Notes: generated by a model from the sequence alone, not told the origin. Positions 22,889-31,708 are shown, numbered from the stretch's first letter. The stretch: 64,000 nucleotides of DNA from Eikenella corrodens (GCF_003990355.1 NZ_CP034670.1:434001-498000); one strand, 5' to 3'. Numbers and translations: made by a program.

Positions 22889-22992
22889 TATAGTGGATTA
22901 ACAAAAATCAGGACAAGGCGGCGAGCCGCGGACAGTACACACGTTACGGCAAGGCGAGCCAACGCCATACTGGTTTTTGTTAATTCACTATA
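22889..22992. repeat. Correia-type element (CREE), copy 1
   Basis: 104-bp element bounded by near-perfect terminal inverted repeats TATAGTGGATTAACAAAAA and TTTTTGTTAATTCACTATA, with an internal dyad of GGACAAGGCGGCGAG type. The TATAGTGG ends and the 104-106-bp size match the short class of neisserial Correia repeat enclosed elements. The rest of the 22640-23046 gap holds eikDUS copies at 22730-22741, 22814-22825 and an inverted pair at 23007-23032, but no gene. Confidence 0.85.
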
Positions 22993-23046
22993 CACAGCCA
23001 TGCAAAAGGCTACCTGAAATTTCAGGTAGCCTTTTCGTATTGCTCC

Positions 23047-23841
23047 TCAACGCTTATGCGCTGCCGAGGCGGCCTGCAGTTTAGCTTCGGCGGGTTTGGC
23101 CTGCTGAGCCGGGGGGTCGGCAGGTTTGCCCTCGGTGGCTTTTTGTTCGCAGCCCATCTGCTGCACCATTTCTTCAAACTGGCGGCTCACCACTTCGCAG
23201 CCTTCGGCATCCAATTGCGAGAGGTCGCCGCGTGTGGCCTCCAGCGATTGCAACAGCGCATCGGTCTGGCCGTCGGGGGCTTGGCGGAAGCAGGCGCGGG
23301 CGCGTTGGAAATAGGTTTCGCACACGGGGTTCATGTGGTCGGCGGTAGTGGGCGGCAGGGCATGTTCTGGCTCGGGGTTGGCTTCGGCGGCGGTGAGCGG
23401 GTCGTCTTCGGCATTGCCGTCCGACACTTCGGGGGTAACCAGCTCCACCGATACGGTGGCCGTTTCGACGCCGGATGCGCTGCCTGCGGCCGGTGCCGAG
23501 GCCTGTGAAGCTGCGGTTTCGGCGGCGGTGGCCGGATGTTTGCGGCTGCCGCCGGATAAAAGCCCGAAGGCGAGCAGCAGGCAGCCGGCCACTATGGCGG
23601 CTGCGGCCGGCAGCTGCGGGTTTGCCCGCAACTGCTGCGGCAGGGTGCGCAGTTTGTCCCGCAGTTTCTGCCACAGGGCGTGCAGCTTTGCCTGCGGTTT
23701 GGGTTGAGGAGCCTGCGGCTTAGCTTGCCGCTTTGGCCGCAGGGCGTGCAGTTTGGCCTGTAGCCGCTGCCGGTATCGTTTCCAGTTTGGTTTGCCTTGC
23801 ATCATGATGAATAGGGGTGTGGGGCGGTTGCCGTTGCGCAT
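23047..23841 (-). CDS. hypothetical single-pass membrane protein with N-terminal basic repeats
   Basis: 264 residues; I do not recognise the family. The first 75 residues are very basic with degenerate repeats of the QAKLHAL(R/W)PK type. A hydrophobic segment follows (about 77-98), then an acidic Ala/Pro/Glu-rich linker and a conserved-looking domain with four cysteines (CETYF, ARACF, EGCE, MGCE). By the positive-inside rule the N-terminus is cytoplasmic and the Cys domain periplasmic, where disulfides could form. The start is uncertain: neither 23841 nor the ATGs at 23805/23802 has a clear ribosome site. It stands alone between Correia elements. Confidence 0.6.
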   Translation of the reverse strand: MRNGNRPTPLFIMMQGKPNWKRYRQRLQAKLHALRPKRQAKPQAPQPKPQAKLHALWQKLRDKLRTLPQQLRANPQLPAAAAIVAGCLLLAFGLLSGGSRKHPATAAETAASQASAPAAGSASGVETATVSVELVTPEVSDGNAEDDPLTAAEANPEPEHALPPTTADHMNPVCETYFQRARACFRQAPDGQTDALLQSLEATRGDLSQLDAEGCEVVSRQFEEMVQQMGCEQKATEGKPADPPAQQAKPAEAKLQAASAAHKR

Positions 23842-24362
23842 CTTACACGCAAGCCGTGCCGCTCGGGAAGAGCGACGGCAGGGCAGGGCGGTTTTTGCGG
23901 CGTTTCGGCCGGTTGCCGGGCAGCCTTTTCAGGTAGCCTGCCGCTTGCCGCAGGCGCGCTTTTGCAGTATAACCACCTCCGCGCCGCATACAACAACATC
24001 ATTATTCATCGGCGCGTCAAACCACTTCACCGTTTCCCCCAACTGCCGTCGGCCGCCGCGCATCCGCGTGTGTGGCTGAAATGCCGTCTGTTTTTCAGGT
24101 AGCCTTTTGCCCAACCGTTTGCGTGGCAGGATATGCAGTGAACCAAAATATAGTGGGTTAAATTTAAATCAGGACAAGGCGGCGAGCCGCAGACAGTACA
24201 CACGTTACGGCAAGGCGAGGCAACGCTGTGCTGGTTTAAATTTAATTCACTATAAGAATGGGGTTAGGCGAAACAACGCAACAACATTCTTATTTTGAAC
24301 CTTCTACACGCAAACCTTGGGGCGCGGCAGCCCCGCTTACCGCATCCGCACAGGAGAATCTT
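23842..24362. repeat. intergenic region with Correia-type element copy 2 (24149-24254)
   Basis: This 521-bp gap holds a 106-bp Correia-type element at 24149-24254 (TATAGTGGGTTAAATTTAAA ... TTTAAATTTAATTCACTATA), and eikDUS copies on minus near 23926 and 24094. No convincing gene is present; the sequence just upstream of 24363 has CAGGAG, the ribosome site for the methyltransferase. Confidence 0.85.
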
Positions 24363-25121
24363 ATGAAGAAAGACCAAACCGGCCATCATTTCCTCGCCCG
24401 CCTGGGCAAAACCCGCCTGCGCCCCGGCGGCCGTTTCGCCACCGAATGGCTGATCAACCAAACCCGCTTCGCCCCCGATACGCAGGTGCTCGAAGTGGCC
24501 TGCAATATGGGCACCACCGCCGTAGGGCTGGCGCAGCGTTTCGGCTGCCACATCACCGGCGTGGATTTGGACGAAAACGCGCTGAACAAAGCCCGGCAAA
24601 ACATCCGCGCCGCCGGGCTGGAAAGCCTGGTGCAGGTGCAGCATGCCAACGCCACCGAGCTGCCCTTCCCCGACAACAGCTTCGATGTCGTCATCAACGA
24701 AGCCATGCTCACCATGCTGCCGCTGGCCAACAAAGAAATGGCCGTGGCCGAATACTTCCGCGTGCTCAAGCCCGGCGGTGTGCTGCTCACGCACGATGTG
24801 GTGGTGAGCGAGCACAACACCGAAGAGGCCGTGGAACGCCTGCGCGACACCATCCAAGTGAAAGTTACCCCGCTCACCGAAAGCGCCTGGACCGATCTTT
24901 TCCAGCGCAGCGGCTTTAGCAACATCACCACCATCAGCGGCAGCATGACCCTGCTCTCGCCCAGAGGCTTGATTTACGACGAAGGCTGGCGGCGCGCCTT
25001 CCAAATCGTGAAAAACGCGCTCAAAGCCGAAAACCGCGAAACCTTCAAACGTATGTACCGCACCTTCAACGATCCGGCCAAAACCATGGGCTATATCGCC
25101 GTGCACAGCCGCAAGGCCTAG
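24363..25121 (+). CDS. class I SAM-dependent methyltransferase
   Basis: 252 residues of the UbiE/Methyltransf_11 type; the substrate cannot be told from sequence. The SAM motif I is VLEVACNMGTTAVGLA (about residues 41-56), an acidic residue ends motif II (GVDLDENAL), and motif post-I/IV is DNSFDVVINEAML. ATG 24363 with CACAGGAG upstream is preferred over an in-frame start at 24258 inside the Correia element flank. It is a single gene followed by an inverted eikDUS pair. Confidence 0.85.
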   Translation: MKKDQTGHHFLARLGKTRLRPGGRFATEWLINQTRFAPDTQVLEVACNMGTTAVGLAQRFGCHITGVDLDENALNKARQNIRAAGLESLVQVQHANATELPFPDNSFDVVINEAMLTMLPLANKEMAVAEYFRVLKPGGVLLTHDVVVSEHNTEEAVERLRDTIQVKVTPLTESAWTDLFQRSGFSNITTISGSMTLLSPRGLIYDEGWRRAFQIVKNALKAENRETFKRMYRTFNDPAKTMGYIAVHSRKA

Positions 25122-25193
25122 CTTGCCAATCAGGCCGGGCATCCGCCCAACTGCTGCCGCCGTTTGAACCGGCTGGTAGGCAAACATGGAAAA

Positions 25194-25223
25194 AGGCTAC
25201 CTGAAAATTTCAGGTAGCCTTTA
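25194..25223 (+). terminator. eikDUS-pair terminator after the methyltransferase gene
   Basis: Inverted uptake sequences at 25194-25205 and 25209-25220 form a 12-bp stem with a very short loop, followed by TTT. Confidence 0.6.
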
Positions 25224-25323
25224 TTGGCGGCAGCCGTGCCCTACCCTTGGGAAGTGCGCTTTTCAGCAGGGAAACCGTGCTAAGCAGAGGGTAGATAGCG
25301 GGTGGCCGCCGCGGCAAGCAGGG

Positions 25324-26130
25324 TTAATTTACGCGGCCGCCGGCGAAGCCGACTTCATGATTGGAGTCGCCATTAAAGTCGTATGCCTTGCCGGCAATTT
25401 CATTACCATTAGGTCCGAAAATGTTGAGTCGGTAATGTCCTTGGCCTTTGCCGGCTGAAGAGGCTGTACCTACAATACCTTGGCCAGGAGATAATTGACT
25501 TTCATTCAGGTTGATATTGCCAAAGCCGCGTAAGCCGGTAATACTGCCAGACCCCTTGCGATTGGCGAAATCAATGGTGTAATTCAACCTGCCGTGTGGC
25601 TGCCCGTCGGGACGGCGGTCATCCAAACCAGAAAAAGCATGTCCTTCATAACGGACGACACCAGAAGGCAACCGAGAAGCAAGGGTAGGTTCACCCTGAA
25701 TGCTTCGAATTTGAAACTTATCTGACGAGATCTCATTGCCTGTATTAGGGTCATATTCTTTATTAACTTGAGCACCAACCACGGCAGTGTAAGAACGCTT
25801 GTACACACCAAGCTGCCCTTCTTCCAATTTCTGTGTGCCATTTTTCAACACATACGTGAAATCAGACAATCTGTTTTGCCACAGGTAGCCTATGTTGAGC
25901 GAGCTGCCGTTGGTATAGGTTTGGCCATCAATTTCAATTGAGCTGGCAGTATTGCCATTGCTGTGCAGTAGACCGTCGTTGGTATCGCTATTAATTGTTA
26001 AGGAGGGCTTGCCATTTGGTCTCGGCGTAAACGGATCAGTAATCGCATTGGCCAGCGAGCTGCCTGCGCTGCTGCAGCCGCCTAGGGTGAGGGCGGTGAG
26101 AACCATGTAAAGAATGTGATGTTTTTTCAT
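25324..26130 (-). CDS. factor-H-binding-protein-like surface lipoprotein
   Basis: 268 residues. Signal peptide and lipobox LGGC put the lipidated cysteine at residue 19, followed by SSAGSSLANA. The body aligns by eye along its length with meningococcal fHbp: YTNGSSLNIG against YGNGDSLNTG, GVYKRSY against QVYKQSH, then RLPSG, the GRLNYTIDFANRKGSGSI segment against GKLTYTIDFAAKQGNGKI, and a final NIFGPNGNEIAG against GIFGGKAQEVAG. The C-terminal half would be the fHbp beta-barrel. Its divergent neighbour is Slam, the outer-membrane factor that flips such lipoproteins to the surface. Whether it binds factor H is unknown; the fold and surface exposure are well supported. Confidence 0.85.
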   Translation of the reverse strand: MKKHHILYMVLTALTLGGCSSAGSSLANAITDPFTPRPNGKPSLTINSDTNDGLLHSNGNTASSIEIDGQTYTNGSSLNIGYLWQNRLSDFTYVLKNGTQKLEEGQLGVYKRSYTAVVGAQVNKEYDPNTGNEISSDKFQIRSIQGEPTLASRLPSGVVRYEGHAFSGLDDRRPDGQPHGRLNYTIDFANRKGSGSITGLRGFGNINLNESQLSPGQGIVGTASSAGKGQGHYRLNIFGPNGNEIAGKAYDFNGDSNHEVGFAGGRVN

Positions 26131-26514
26131 GTCAAATCCTTTCGTTTCGTTGCGAGGGATACTGCTTGGGCTGGATACAGTATAACACGGCGATTGGCAG
26201 GAAATATGACGAATATCAAATAGTTTGGTATTTATTGGTAGTTTGCTGTCGGTTTGTTGGTTAATTTAGGCAAGAAAGTTTACGTTCCCATTTGAATGTA
26301 AAATTTATAGAAAAAGATATGAATGGTTAGGCCGGGGCGGCGAATCTGTTTGAAACGGGCGGGAAATTCGCCATTTTGTCCACAAGAAACCACTGTATTG
26401 GAGTGGAGTCATTATCATTTACTGCGTTTTACAAACGTTAGTTCAGGTTTGGCGGGCATGTCGAATCCGCTATAATCCGCCCGTTTATAGATTTTGCCGT
26501 GAAGAAAGCGTTGG
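26131..26514. promoter_or_regulatory. divergent promoter region between fHbp-like and Slam genes
   Basis: 384 AT-rich bp. A Slam promoter is visible: TTTGGC at 26448-26453, 17 bp, TATAAT at 26471-26476. About 25 bp upstream of it, GTCATTATCATTTACT (26409-26424) partly resembles a Fur box, suggesting possible iron control. The half next to the lipoprotein gene has an AAAGGATTTGAC ribosome site near 26135-26146 on the minus strand. Confidence 0.5.
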
Positions 26515-27951
26515 ATGAGCATACTGAACAAGCCTTGCTTGGCCGCCTACCTGCTGCTGTTGCCTTTTCAGGTAGCCTTGGCCGCACCGGAAGGCAGGCT
26601 GGAAACCGAGCCGGATACGGGCTTCGACATCACGCCAGCCGCCGCGCCGCAGGCGGAAGCCGCGCCCGCGCCTGCTGCCGCGCCGCCCGACAAACGCCTG
26701 CAAATGAGCCGCGAGGAGCTGCTTAAGCGCCCCGAGCTGCTGCAACAGGCGCTCAGCTATGCCGTGCTTACCCACAATGCCGAAGGCGCATCGCTGCTGC
26801 TGCCGATTTATCTCGAATTGCCCGGGCCACACGATGCGCTGCTGGTGGCTTTGGCGCAGGCACTGATTGCCCGCGCCGAGGGCGACTACCAACGCGCCAT
26901 CGGCCTCTACCGCGCTGTATTGGCAGCCGACCCTGACATTCCGCCCGTGCGCCTTTCGCTGGCGCAGAGCCTGTTTGAAAACCGTGCCGACAAAGATGCG
27001 CGGCAAGAGTTCGAACACTTCCGCCAAACCCCCAATCTCGTGCCCGAGCTGCAACAGCTTGCCGGGCAATACCTCGAAGCCCTGCGCAAACGCGACCGCT
27101 GGAGCTTCGGCGGCAGCGTAAACTTCATCAGCGACAGCAATGTGAACAACGCCGGCAGCGAGCGCGAAATCCGCACCCCGCGCGGCGTGTGGAAGCTGCC
27201 TGAGCCCGAATCCGCCCAAGGCTTCGCCTACCGCCTCAATGCCGATCGCGACTGGAACGTACACGGTAACCTCTACTGGCGGCTCAGCCTCGACGACTAC
27301 GGCAAATTCTATTGGAACAACCACAAATTCGACGACCAAATCGCCCGCCTCAGCAGCGGCCCCGCCTACAAAACCGCCCGTGCCGAAGCCGCCGTTACCC
27401 CTTATTACGAGCGCCGCTGGTATGGCACACACAAATACTCGCGCGAAGTCGGCGTGCGCGCCGAATGGCAATATTGGCTCACCCCACGCCATAAAATATT
27501 GAGCGCGCTTGAAATCGGCGAGCAGCGCCACGACCGCCGCCGCTGGCTCGACGGCGACAGCTACACCGCTTCCGGCACCTGGCTCTTCGTGCGCAGCCCC
27601 ACCCAATATTTCAGCTTCGGCCTCGACTGGCTGCGCAAAACCGCCGAAGACAACAGCGAATCCTACACCCGCAAAGGCCTGCGCCTGGGTTGGACGCAGC
27701 AATGGGGCTGGGGGCTCACCACCTCCGCCCAAATCAGCGCCGGCCACCGCAGCTACGACGCCCCCGACCTATTCCGCATCACCCGCCGCGACCGCGAGCT
27801 GGCCGCCAGCCTGGTGCTCTCCCACCGCAAACTGCAATTTGCCGGCATCACCCCGCAGCTGGTGGCCACCTGGCAGCGCGTAAACAGCAACCACTTCTTC
27901 TACCCCTACCGCAAAGGCAACGTGTTTATCCAGTTCGGGCGTTCGTTTTAA
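26515..27951 (+). CDS. Slam-type outer-membrane surface lipoprotein assembly modifier (DUF560)
   Basis: 478 residues. Known members of this family deliver lipoproteins such as TbpB, fHbp and HpuA to the outer surface. A signal peptide (about 1-22, ending VALA) is followed by an Ala/Pro-rich linker, a TPR-like helical domain (about 70-190) and a barrel domain (about 195-478) with alternating aromatic residues, ending in Phe (FIQFGRSF), as outer-membrane barrels do. The barrel begins WSFGGSVNFISDSNVNNAG, the usual start of the DUF560 barrel. Divergent from an fHbp-like lipoprotein gene, which is very likely its client. An eikDUS lies within the signal peptide coding region. Confidence 0.92.
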   Translation: MSILNKPCLAAYLLLLPFQVALAAPEGRLETEPDTGFDITPAAAPQAEAAPAPAAAPPDKRLQMSREELLKRPELLQQALSYAVLTHNAEGASLLLPIYLELPGPHDALLVALAQALIARAEGDYQRAIGLYRAVLAADPDIPPVRLSLAQSLFENRADKDARQEFEHFRQTPNLVPELQQLAGQYLEALRKRDRWSFGGSVNFISDSNVNNAGSEREIRTPRGVWKLPEPESAQGFAYRLNADRDWNVHGNLYWRLSLDDYGKFYWNNHKFDDQIARLSSGPAYKTARAEAAVTPYYERRWYGTHKYSREVGVRAEWQYWLTPRHKILSALEIGEQRHDRRRWLDGDSYTASGTWLFVRSPTQYFSFGLDWLRKTAEDNSESYTRKGLRLGWTQQWGWGLTTSAQISAGHRSYDAPDLFRITRRDRELAASLVLSHRKLQFAGITPQLVATWQRVNSNHFFYPYRKGNVFIQFGRSF

Positions 27952-27979
27952 CGTTGCAGGCCGGTAAGGGACAAAAGAA

Positions 27980-28006
27980 AGGCTACCTGAAAATTTCAGG
28001 TAGCCT
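27980..28006 (+). terminator. eikDUS-pair terminator after Slam
   Basis: Inverted eikDUS at 27980-27991 and 27995-28006 form a hairpin; its last base is also the first base of the Correia-type element that follows. Confidence 0.55.
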
Positions 28007-28109
28007 ATAGTGAATGAACAAAAGCCAGTACGGCGTTGTCTCGCCTTGCCGTAACGTGTGTACTGTCTGCGGCTCGCCGCCTTGTCCTGATTTTTGTTAA
28101 CCCGCTATA
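28006..28109. repeat. Correia-type element copy 3, creating a possible promoter
   Basis: 104-bp element in the opposite orientation to copy 1, ends TATAGTGAATGAACAAAA and TTTTTGTTAACCCGCTATA. At its right junction the terminal TATA joins flanking TAAT to give TATAAT at 28108-28113, with TTGTCC at 28082-28087 inside the element (20 bp apart, rather long). Promoters of this junction type are known for neisserial Correia elements. It would read towards the RidA gene. Confidence 0.8.
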
Positions 28110-28292
28110 TAATCTGTTCACCCAACTGCCGGAGCAAACCAATCTAGATTCGCCTCGTTTCCATACCGACAGCGGCCTGCCGCCCGACGTGAAGCTATAC
28201 TGGTTTCAGCCGTGCCTGAAGCATGATTTCAATGAAGCCAAGTTTTCAGGTAGCCTTCCCGCCGTTTCCCATTCCCAAAGAAAGGACTTTCC

Positions 28293-28649
28293 ATGCCCCT
28301 CCGCCACCATCTTCCCGCCGCGCGCTATTCCGAAGCCGTGGTGGCCAACGGTTTCGTTTTCCTCTCCGGCCAAGTGCCCGCCAACCCTGAAGCCGATATC
28401 GAAGCGCAAACCGCCGATGTGCTCTCGCAAATCGATCGGATTCTGGCCGATTGCGGCTCCGACAAGGCGCATATTTGCGAAGCGGTCATCTACCTGCCCG
28501 ATATGGCCGACTACGCGGGCATGAACCGGGTGTGGGATGCCTGGGTGGCGCCCGGCAAAGCTCCTGCCCGCGCCTGTGTGCAGGCCGCGCTGGCGGATGC
28601 GGGCTGGAAAGTGGAAATCAAGATTACGGCGCTGCAGCGCACAACATGA
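28293..28649 (+). CDS. RidA/YjgF family protein
   Basis: 118 residues of the Rid family, whose RidA branch hydrolyses reactive enamine/imine intermediates from amino-acid metabolism in the cytosol. The N-terminal YSEAVVANGFVFLSGQVP and the C-terminal PARACVQAALADAGWKVEI are the conserved blocks; the Arg in PARACV corresponds to the substrate-carboxylate Arg of RidA. ATG follows AAAGGACTTTCC. It stands between a Correia element and lptF. Confidence 0.88.
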   Translation: MPLRHHLPAARYSEAVVANGFVFLSGQVPANPEADIEAQTADVLSQIDRILADCGSDKAHICEAVIYLPDMADYAGMNRVWDAWVAPGKAPARACVQAALADAGWKVEIKITALQRTT

Positions 28650-28825
28650 CAGCAGCGGCCTTCTGCCGTACAATCCGCGCGGCTTCTTTTTATATAGCTA
28701 GGGTCTGCCGACAACGACCGGTTTCCGCGCCCTTTGCCCCAAAGGCGGCGTGCCTTGTATGAAGGCATCGGCTTCAGCTACCGGCTGCTTCAGGCTACCT
28801 GAAACCGGAATAACTACGGAACAAT

Positions 28826-29938
28826 ATGGTTTATCAGAGAAAATTCATTAAAGAAGTATCGCAAACGGCGATGGGCGTATTCGTGCTGCTCTTGGCCACA
28901 TTGGTGGCGGTGCAGGCAGTGAAGCTGTTGGGCGGCGCGGCCGGCGGCAAGGTGGCGGCAGACGCGGTGGCCACGCTGGTGGCGTTTTGGACGGTGGCAC
29001 TGATGCCCATCGTGCTCATCCTTACCGCCTATATCAGTGCGCTTACCGTGCTTTCCCGCTATTGGCGCGACAGCGAAATGGCGGTATGGCTTTCTTCCGG
29101 CCTATCGCTTTACGGCTGGATTAGGCCATTGATGGCGTTTGCCGTGCCTTTCGCCCTGCTCACGGCATTGGTATCGATGCTGGTGATGCCGTGGGCGGAT
29201 GCGCGCAGCCGCGAATTTGCCGAAGTGCTGAAGCGGCGGCAGGATACTTCTATGGTTCGCCCGGGTGTGTTTCAGGAGTTTGGCGGCAACACGCCGCGCG
29301 TGTATTTTGTGGAAAAATTCGATGCCGGCAGCGGCGAGGCGGCCAATCTGTTTATCCGTGAGCAAAACGCGCAGGGACGCGATACGCTGATTACTGCCGA
29401 ACGCGGCCGCTTTGCCGAAGCCGACAACAAGCGCACGCTGGAATTGTTTAACGGCCGCCGCTACAGCGGCACGCCAGGTATGGCCGATTACGACGAAGTA
29501 TCGTTTGAGCGCCTGCATTTGGTAGTGGGCACCGCGCCCAAGCTGGTGCAGCGCGATATCCACCGCCGCACCGTGCCCACCGCCAAGCTGTGGGGCAATA
29601 CCAACCCCGACTTGCGCGGCGAATTGATGTGGCGCATCACTATGCCGGTAAGCGTGCTGATTTTGGCGCTGTTGGCATTGCCGCTTTCCTATATGGACAA
29701 CCGCAGCGGCCGCAGCTACAGCCTTTTAAGCGCTATCGGCATATTTTTGCTCTATCAAAACGGCCTCACGCTGGTGCGCGACGGCATCAGCAGCGGCAAG
29801 ATTCCGCTGTGGCCGGGTTTGATTGTGCCGCATCTATTGATGCTGATGCTGGCCGTGCTGTTGTTGCGCGTGCGCAGCCAGCCTTCGCGGCCGTTTTGGC
29901 AGGCCTTGCGCCTGGCCTTGGGAGGCAAGCCGGCATGA
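28826..29938 (+). CDS. lptF: LPS export permease LptF
   Basis: Inner-membrane permease of the LptB2FG transporter that extracts lipopolysaccharide and passes it to LptC. 370 residues: hydrophobic segments near 15-35, 50-75 and 95-120, a periplasmic beta-jellyroll region (about 130-270), then three C-terminal membrane segments. VYQRKFIKEV at the N-terminus is the usual LptF start. It overlaps lptG by four bases (ATGA), so the two are translationally coupled. Confidence 0.95.
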   Translation: MVYQRKFIKEVSQTAMGVFVLLLATLVAVQAVKLLGGAAGGKVAADAVATLVAFWTVALMPIVLILTAYISALTVLSRYWRDSEMAVWLSSGLSLYGWIRPLMAFAVPFALLTALVSMLVMPWADARSREFAEVLKRRQDTSMVRPGVFQEFGGNTPRVYFVEKFDAGSGEAANLFIREQNAQGRDTLITAERGRFAEADNKRTLELFNGRRYSGTPGMADYDEVSFERLHLVVGTAPKLVQRDIHRRTVPTAKLWGNTNPDLRGELMWRITMPVSVLILALLALPLSYMDNRSGRSYSLLSAIGIFLLYQNGLTLVRDGISSGKIPLWPGLIVPHLLMLMLAVLLLRVRSQPSRPFWQALRLALGGKPA

Positions 29939-31005
29939 AACTGCTCACCCGTTATCTGATCCGCCGTTTAGGCATGGCTACGCTGTATGCGCTCTTGGCC
30001 TTAGTGGCGCTGTTCTCGTTTTTTGAAGTGATTAATGCCGTGGACGACGTGGGCGACGGCAACTACACCGTGCTCACCCTGATTCTGTATGTGGGTATGC
30101 GCCTGTTCGGGCATATGTATACCCTGCTGCCGCTGGCCGTGCTCATCGGCTGCCTGGCCGCCTTAAGCCAGCTCGCCTCCGCCAGCGAATGGACAGTTAT
30201 CCGCACCAGCGGCGCTTCGCTCAAGCGCATCATTACCACCGTAGCCTCGGTAGGCTTGCTGGCCGGGCTGCTCGGCGTGGCTTTGGGCGAATGGGTTGCC
30301 CCGTATATGGAACAACGCGCCGAGCGGCTGCGCCTGCACGCCGTGCAGCAAACCGTGAGCCTAGGCGGCAGCGGCCTGTGGTTTCGGCAGGGAAGCGACA
30401 ACATCAACGTGCGCGAAATGCTGCCCGACGGCCGCCTGCTCGGCATCCGCATCTACCGCTACAACCAACACGCCGCACTGGAATCCGCCTGGCAGGCAGA
30501 TGAAGGCCTCGTAAACGGCAACGGCACTTGGACGCTCAAACAGGTGGCGCGCACCCATATTGCCGCCGATCGCACCCAAACCGAACGGCTTGCCAGCGTA
30601 GAATGGCCCAGCGACGTGGGCGTGGAGCTGCTCGGCGTGCTTTTGGTGGACACCGACCAAATGTCGGCCCACAGCCTGAAAATGTATATCGACCACCTGC
30701 AAAGCAACGGCCAGCAAACCGCCGCCTATGCCACCGCTTGGTGGCGCAAGCTGCTCTACCCGCTGATTTGCACGGTAATGGCCTTGGTGGCGCTGGCCTT
30801 CACGCCGCAAAGCTCGCGCCACGGCAACATCGGCGTGCGCCTGTTTCTCGGCATCTGCCTCGGCCTCGCCTTCCACTTCGCCGGCCTGCTCTCCGGCTAC
30901 ATCGCCCAACTCTCCAACATGCCGCCCCTCGGTGCCGCCATCCTGCCCGGCGCGGTATTCGCCATCGCCGCCGCCTGGCTGATTAGGCGGCAGGAAGTGC
31001 GTTGA
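29935..31005 (+). CDS. lptG: LPS export permease LptG
   Basis: Partner permease of LptF in the LPS exporter. 356 residues with the same architecture: N-terminal membrane segments, a periplasmic jellyroll (about 130-265) and C-terminal membrane segments. Start MKLLTRYLIRRLG is typical. The ATG at 29935 overlaps the lptF stop; a longer in-frame ORF upstream is only a shadow of lptF. An inverted eikDUS pair follows the stop codon. Confidence 0.95.
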   Translation: MKLLTRYLIRRLGMATLYALLALVALFSFFEVINAVDDVGDGNYTVLTLILYVGMRLFGHMYTLLPLAVLIGCLAALSQLASASEWTVIRTSGASLKRIITTVASVGLLAGLLGVALGEWVAPYMEQRAERLRLHAVQQTVSLGGSGLWFRQGSDNINVREMLPDGRLLGIRIYRYNQHAALESAWQADEGLVNGNGTWTLKQVARTHIAADRTQTERLASVEWPSDVGVELLGVLLVDTDQMSAHSLKMYIDHLQSNGQQTAAYATAWWRKLLYPLICTVMALVALAFTPQSSRHGNIGVRLFLGICLGLAFHFAGLLSGYIAQLSNMPPLGAAILPGAVFAIAAAWLIRRQEVR

Positions 31006-31009
31006 GGAA

Positions 31010-31053
31010 AGGCTACCTGAAAAACAGATTTGGTATTTTCAGGTAGCCTTTAT
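31010..31053 (+). terminator. eikDUS-pair terminator after lptG
   Basis: Uptake sequences at 31010-31021 and, inverted, at 31038-31049 form a 12-bp stem followed by TTT. Confidence 0.6.
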
Positions 31054-31087
31054 TCCGTTGTAAGACCAATATAATCAAGGAGAACCC

Positions 31088-31708
31088 ATGTTTACAGGAA
31101 TCGTACAAGGCTTGGGCGAAGTGCTGACCGTGGATCAGCGCGCGCCCGATTTCCGCAGCCACACCGTGCGCCTGCCCGAGGGTGCGGATGCCGATTTGCG
31201 CGTGGGCGCATCGGTTGCGCACAACGGCTGCTGCCTCACCATCACCCGCGTACACGAAAACGGCGCGGCGGATTTCGACCTGATGGGCGAAACGCTGGCC
31301 AAAACCAATCTGGGCGCATTGCAGCCGGGCGACAAGGTAAACATCGAGCGCGCCGCCCGCTTCGGCGACGAAATCGGCGGTCACAGCATGAGCGGCCACA
31401 TCACCGCCACCGCCGAAATCAGCCGCATCGAAGCGAACGGGCTGAACCGCACCGTGTGGTTTAGGCTACCTGAAAATCTGAAAGGCTATGTTTTCCCTAA
31501 GGGATTCATCGGGCTGGACGGCTGTAGCCTCACCATCGGCACGGTAAGCGACAGCGAATTTAATGTCCACCTCATCCCCGAAACCCTGAGCCGCACGCTG
31601 TTTGGCAGCCGCCGGGCGGGCGAGCGGGTGAATGTGGAAATCGATCCGCAAACGCAGGTGATTGTGGACACCGTGGCGAGGATTTTGGCGGAAAAGGACA
31701 ACGCATGA
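31088..31708 (+). CDS. ribE: riboflavin synthase alpha subunit
   Basis: Converts two 6,7-dimethyl-8-ribityllumazine molecules to riboflavin. 206 residues built of two similar barrels: MFTGIVQGLGEV opens the first and the second starts near residue 98 (GGHSMSGHITATAEI). The conserved N-terminal MFTGIV and the GCCLTI/GCSLTI pair, one per barrel, are present. ATG follows AAGGAGAACCC. An eikDUS at 31463-31474 in the frame is read as RLPEN. It overlaps the next gene by four bases. Confidence 0.94.
   Translation: MFTGIVQGLGEVLTVDQRAPDFRSHTVRLPEGADADLRVGASVAHNGCCLTITRVHENGAADFDLMGETLAKTNLGALQPGDKVNIERAARFGDEIGGHSMSGHITATAEISRIEANGLNRTVWFRLPENLKGYVFPKGFIGLDGCSLTIGTVSDSEFNVHLIPETLSRTLFGSRRAGERVNVEIDPQTQVIVDTVARILAEKDNA

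Noticed and set aside
23056..23508. Plus-strand ORFs opposite the membrane-protein gene
   Set aside because: Shadow frames of GC-rich coding DNA; the minus-strand frame has the membrane segment and conserved cysteines.
28036..28524. 162-residue plus-strand ORF running from the Correia element into the RidA gene
   Set aside because: It overlaps ridA in another frame and its first part is Correia sequence.
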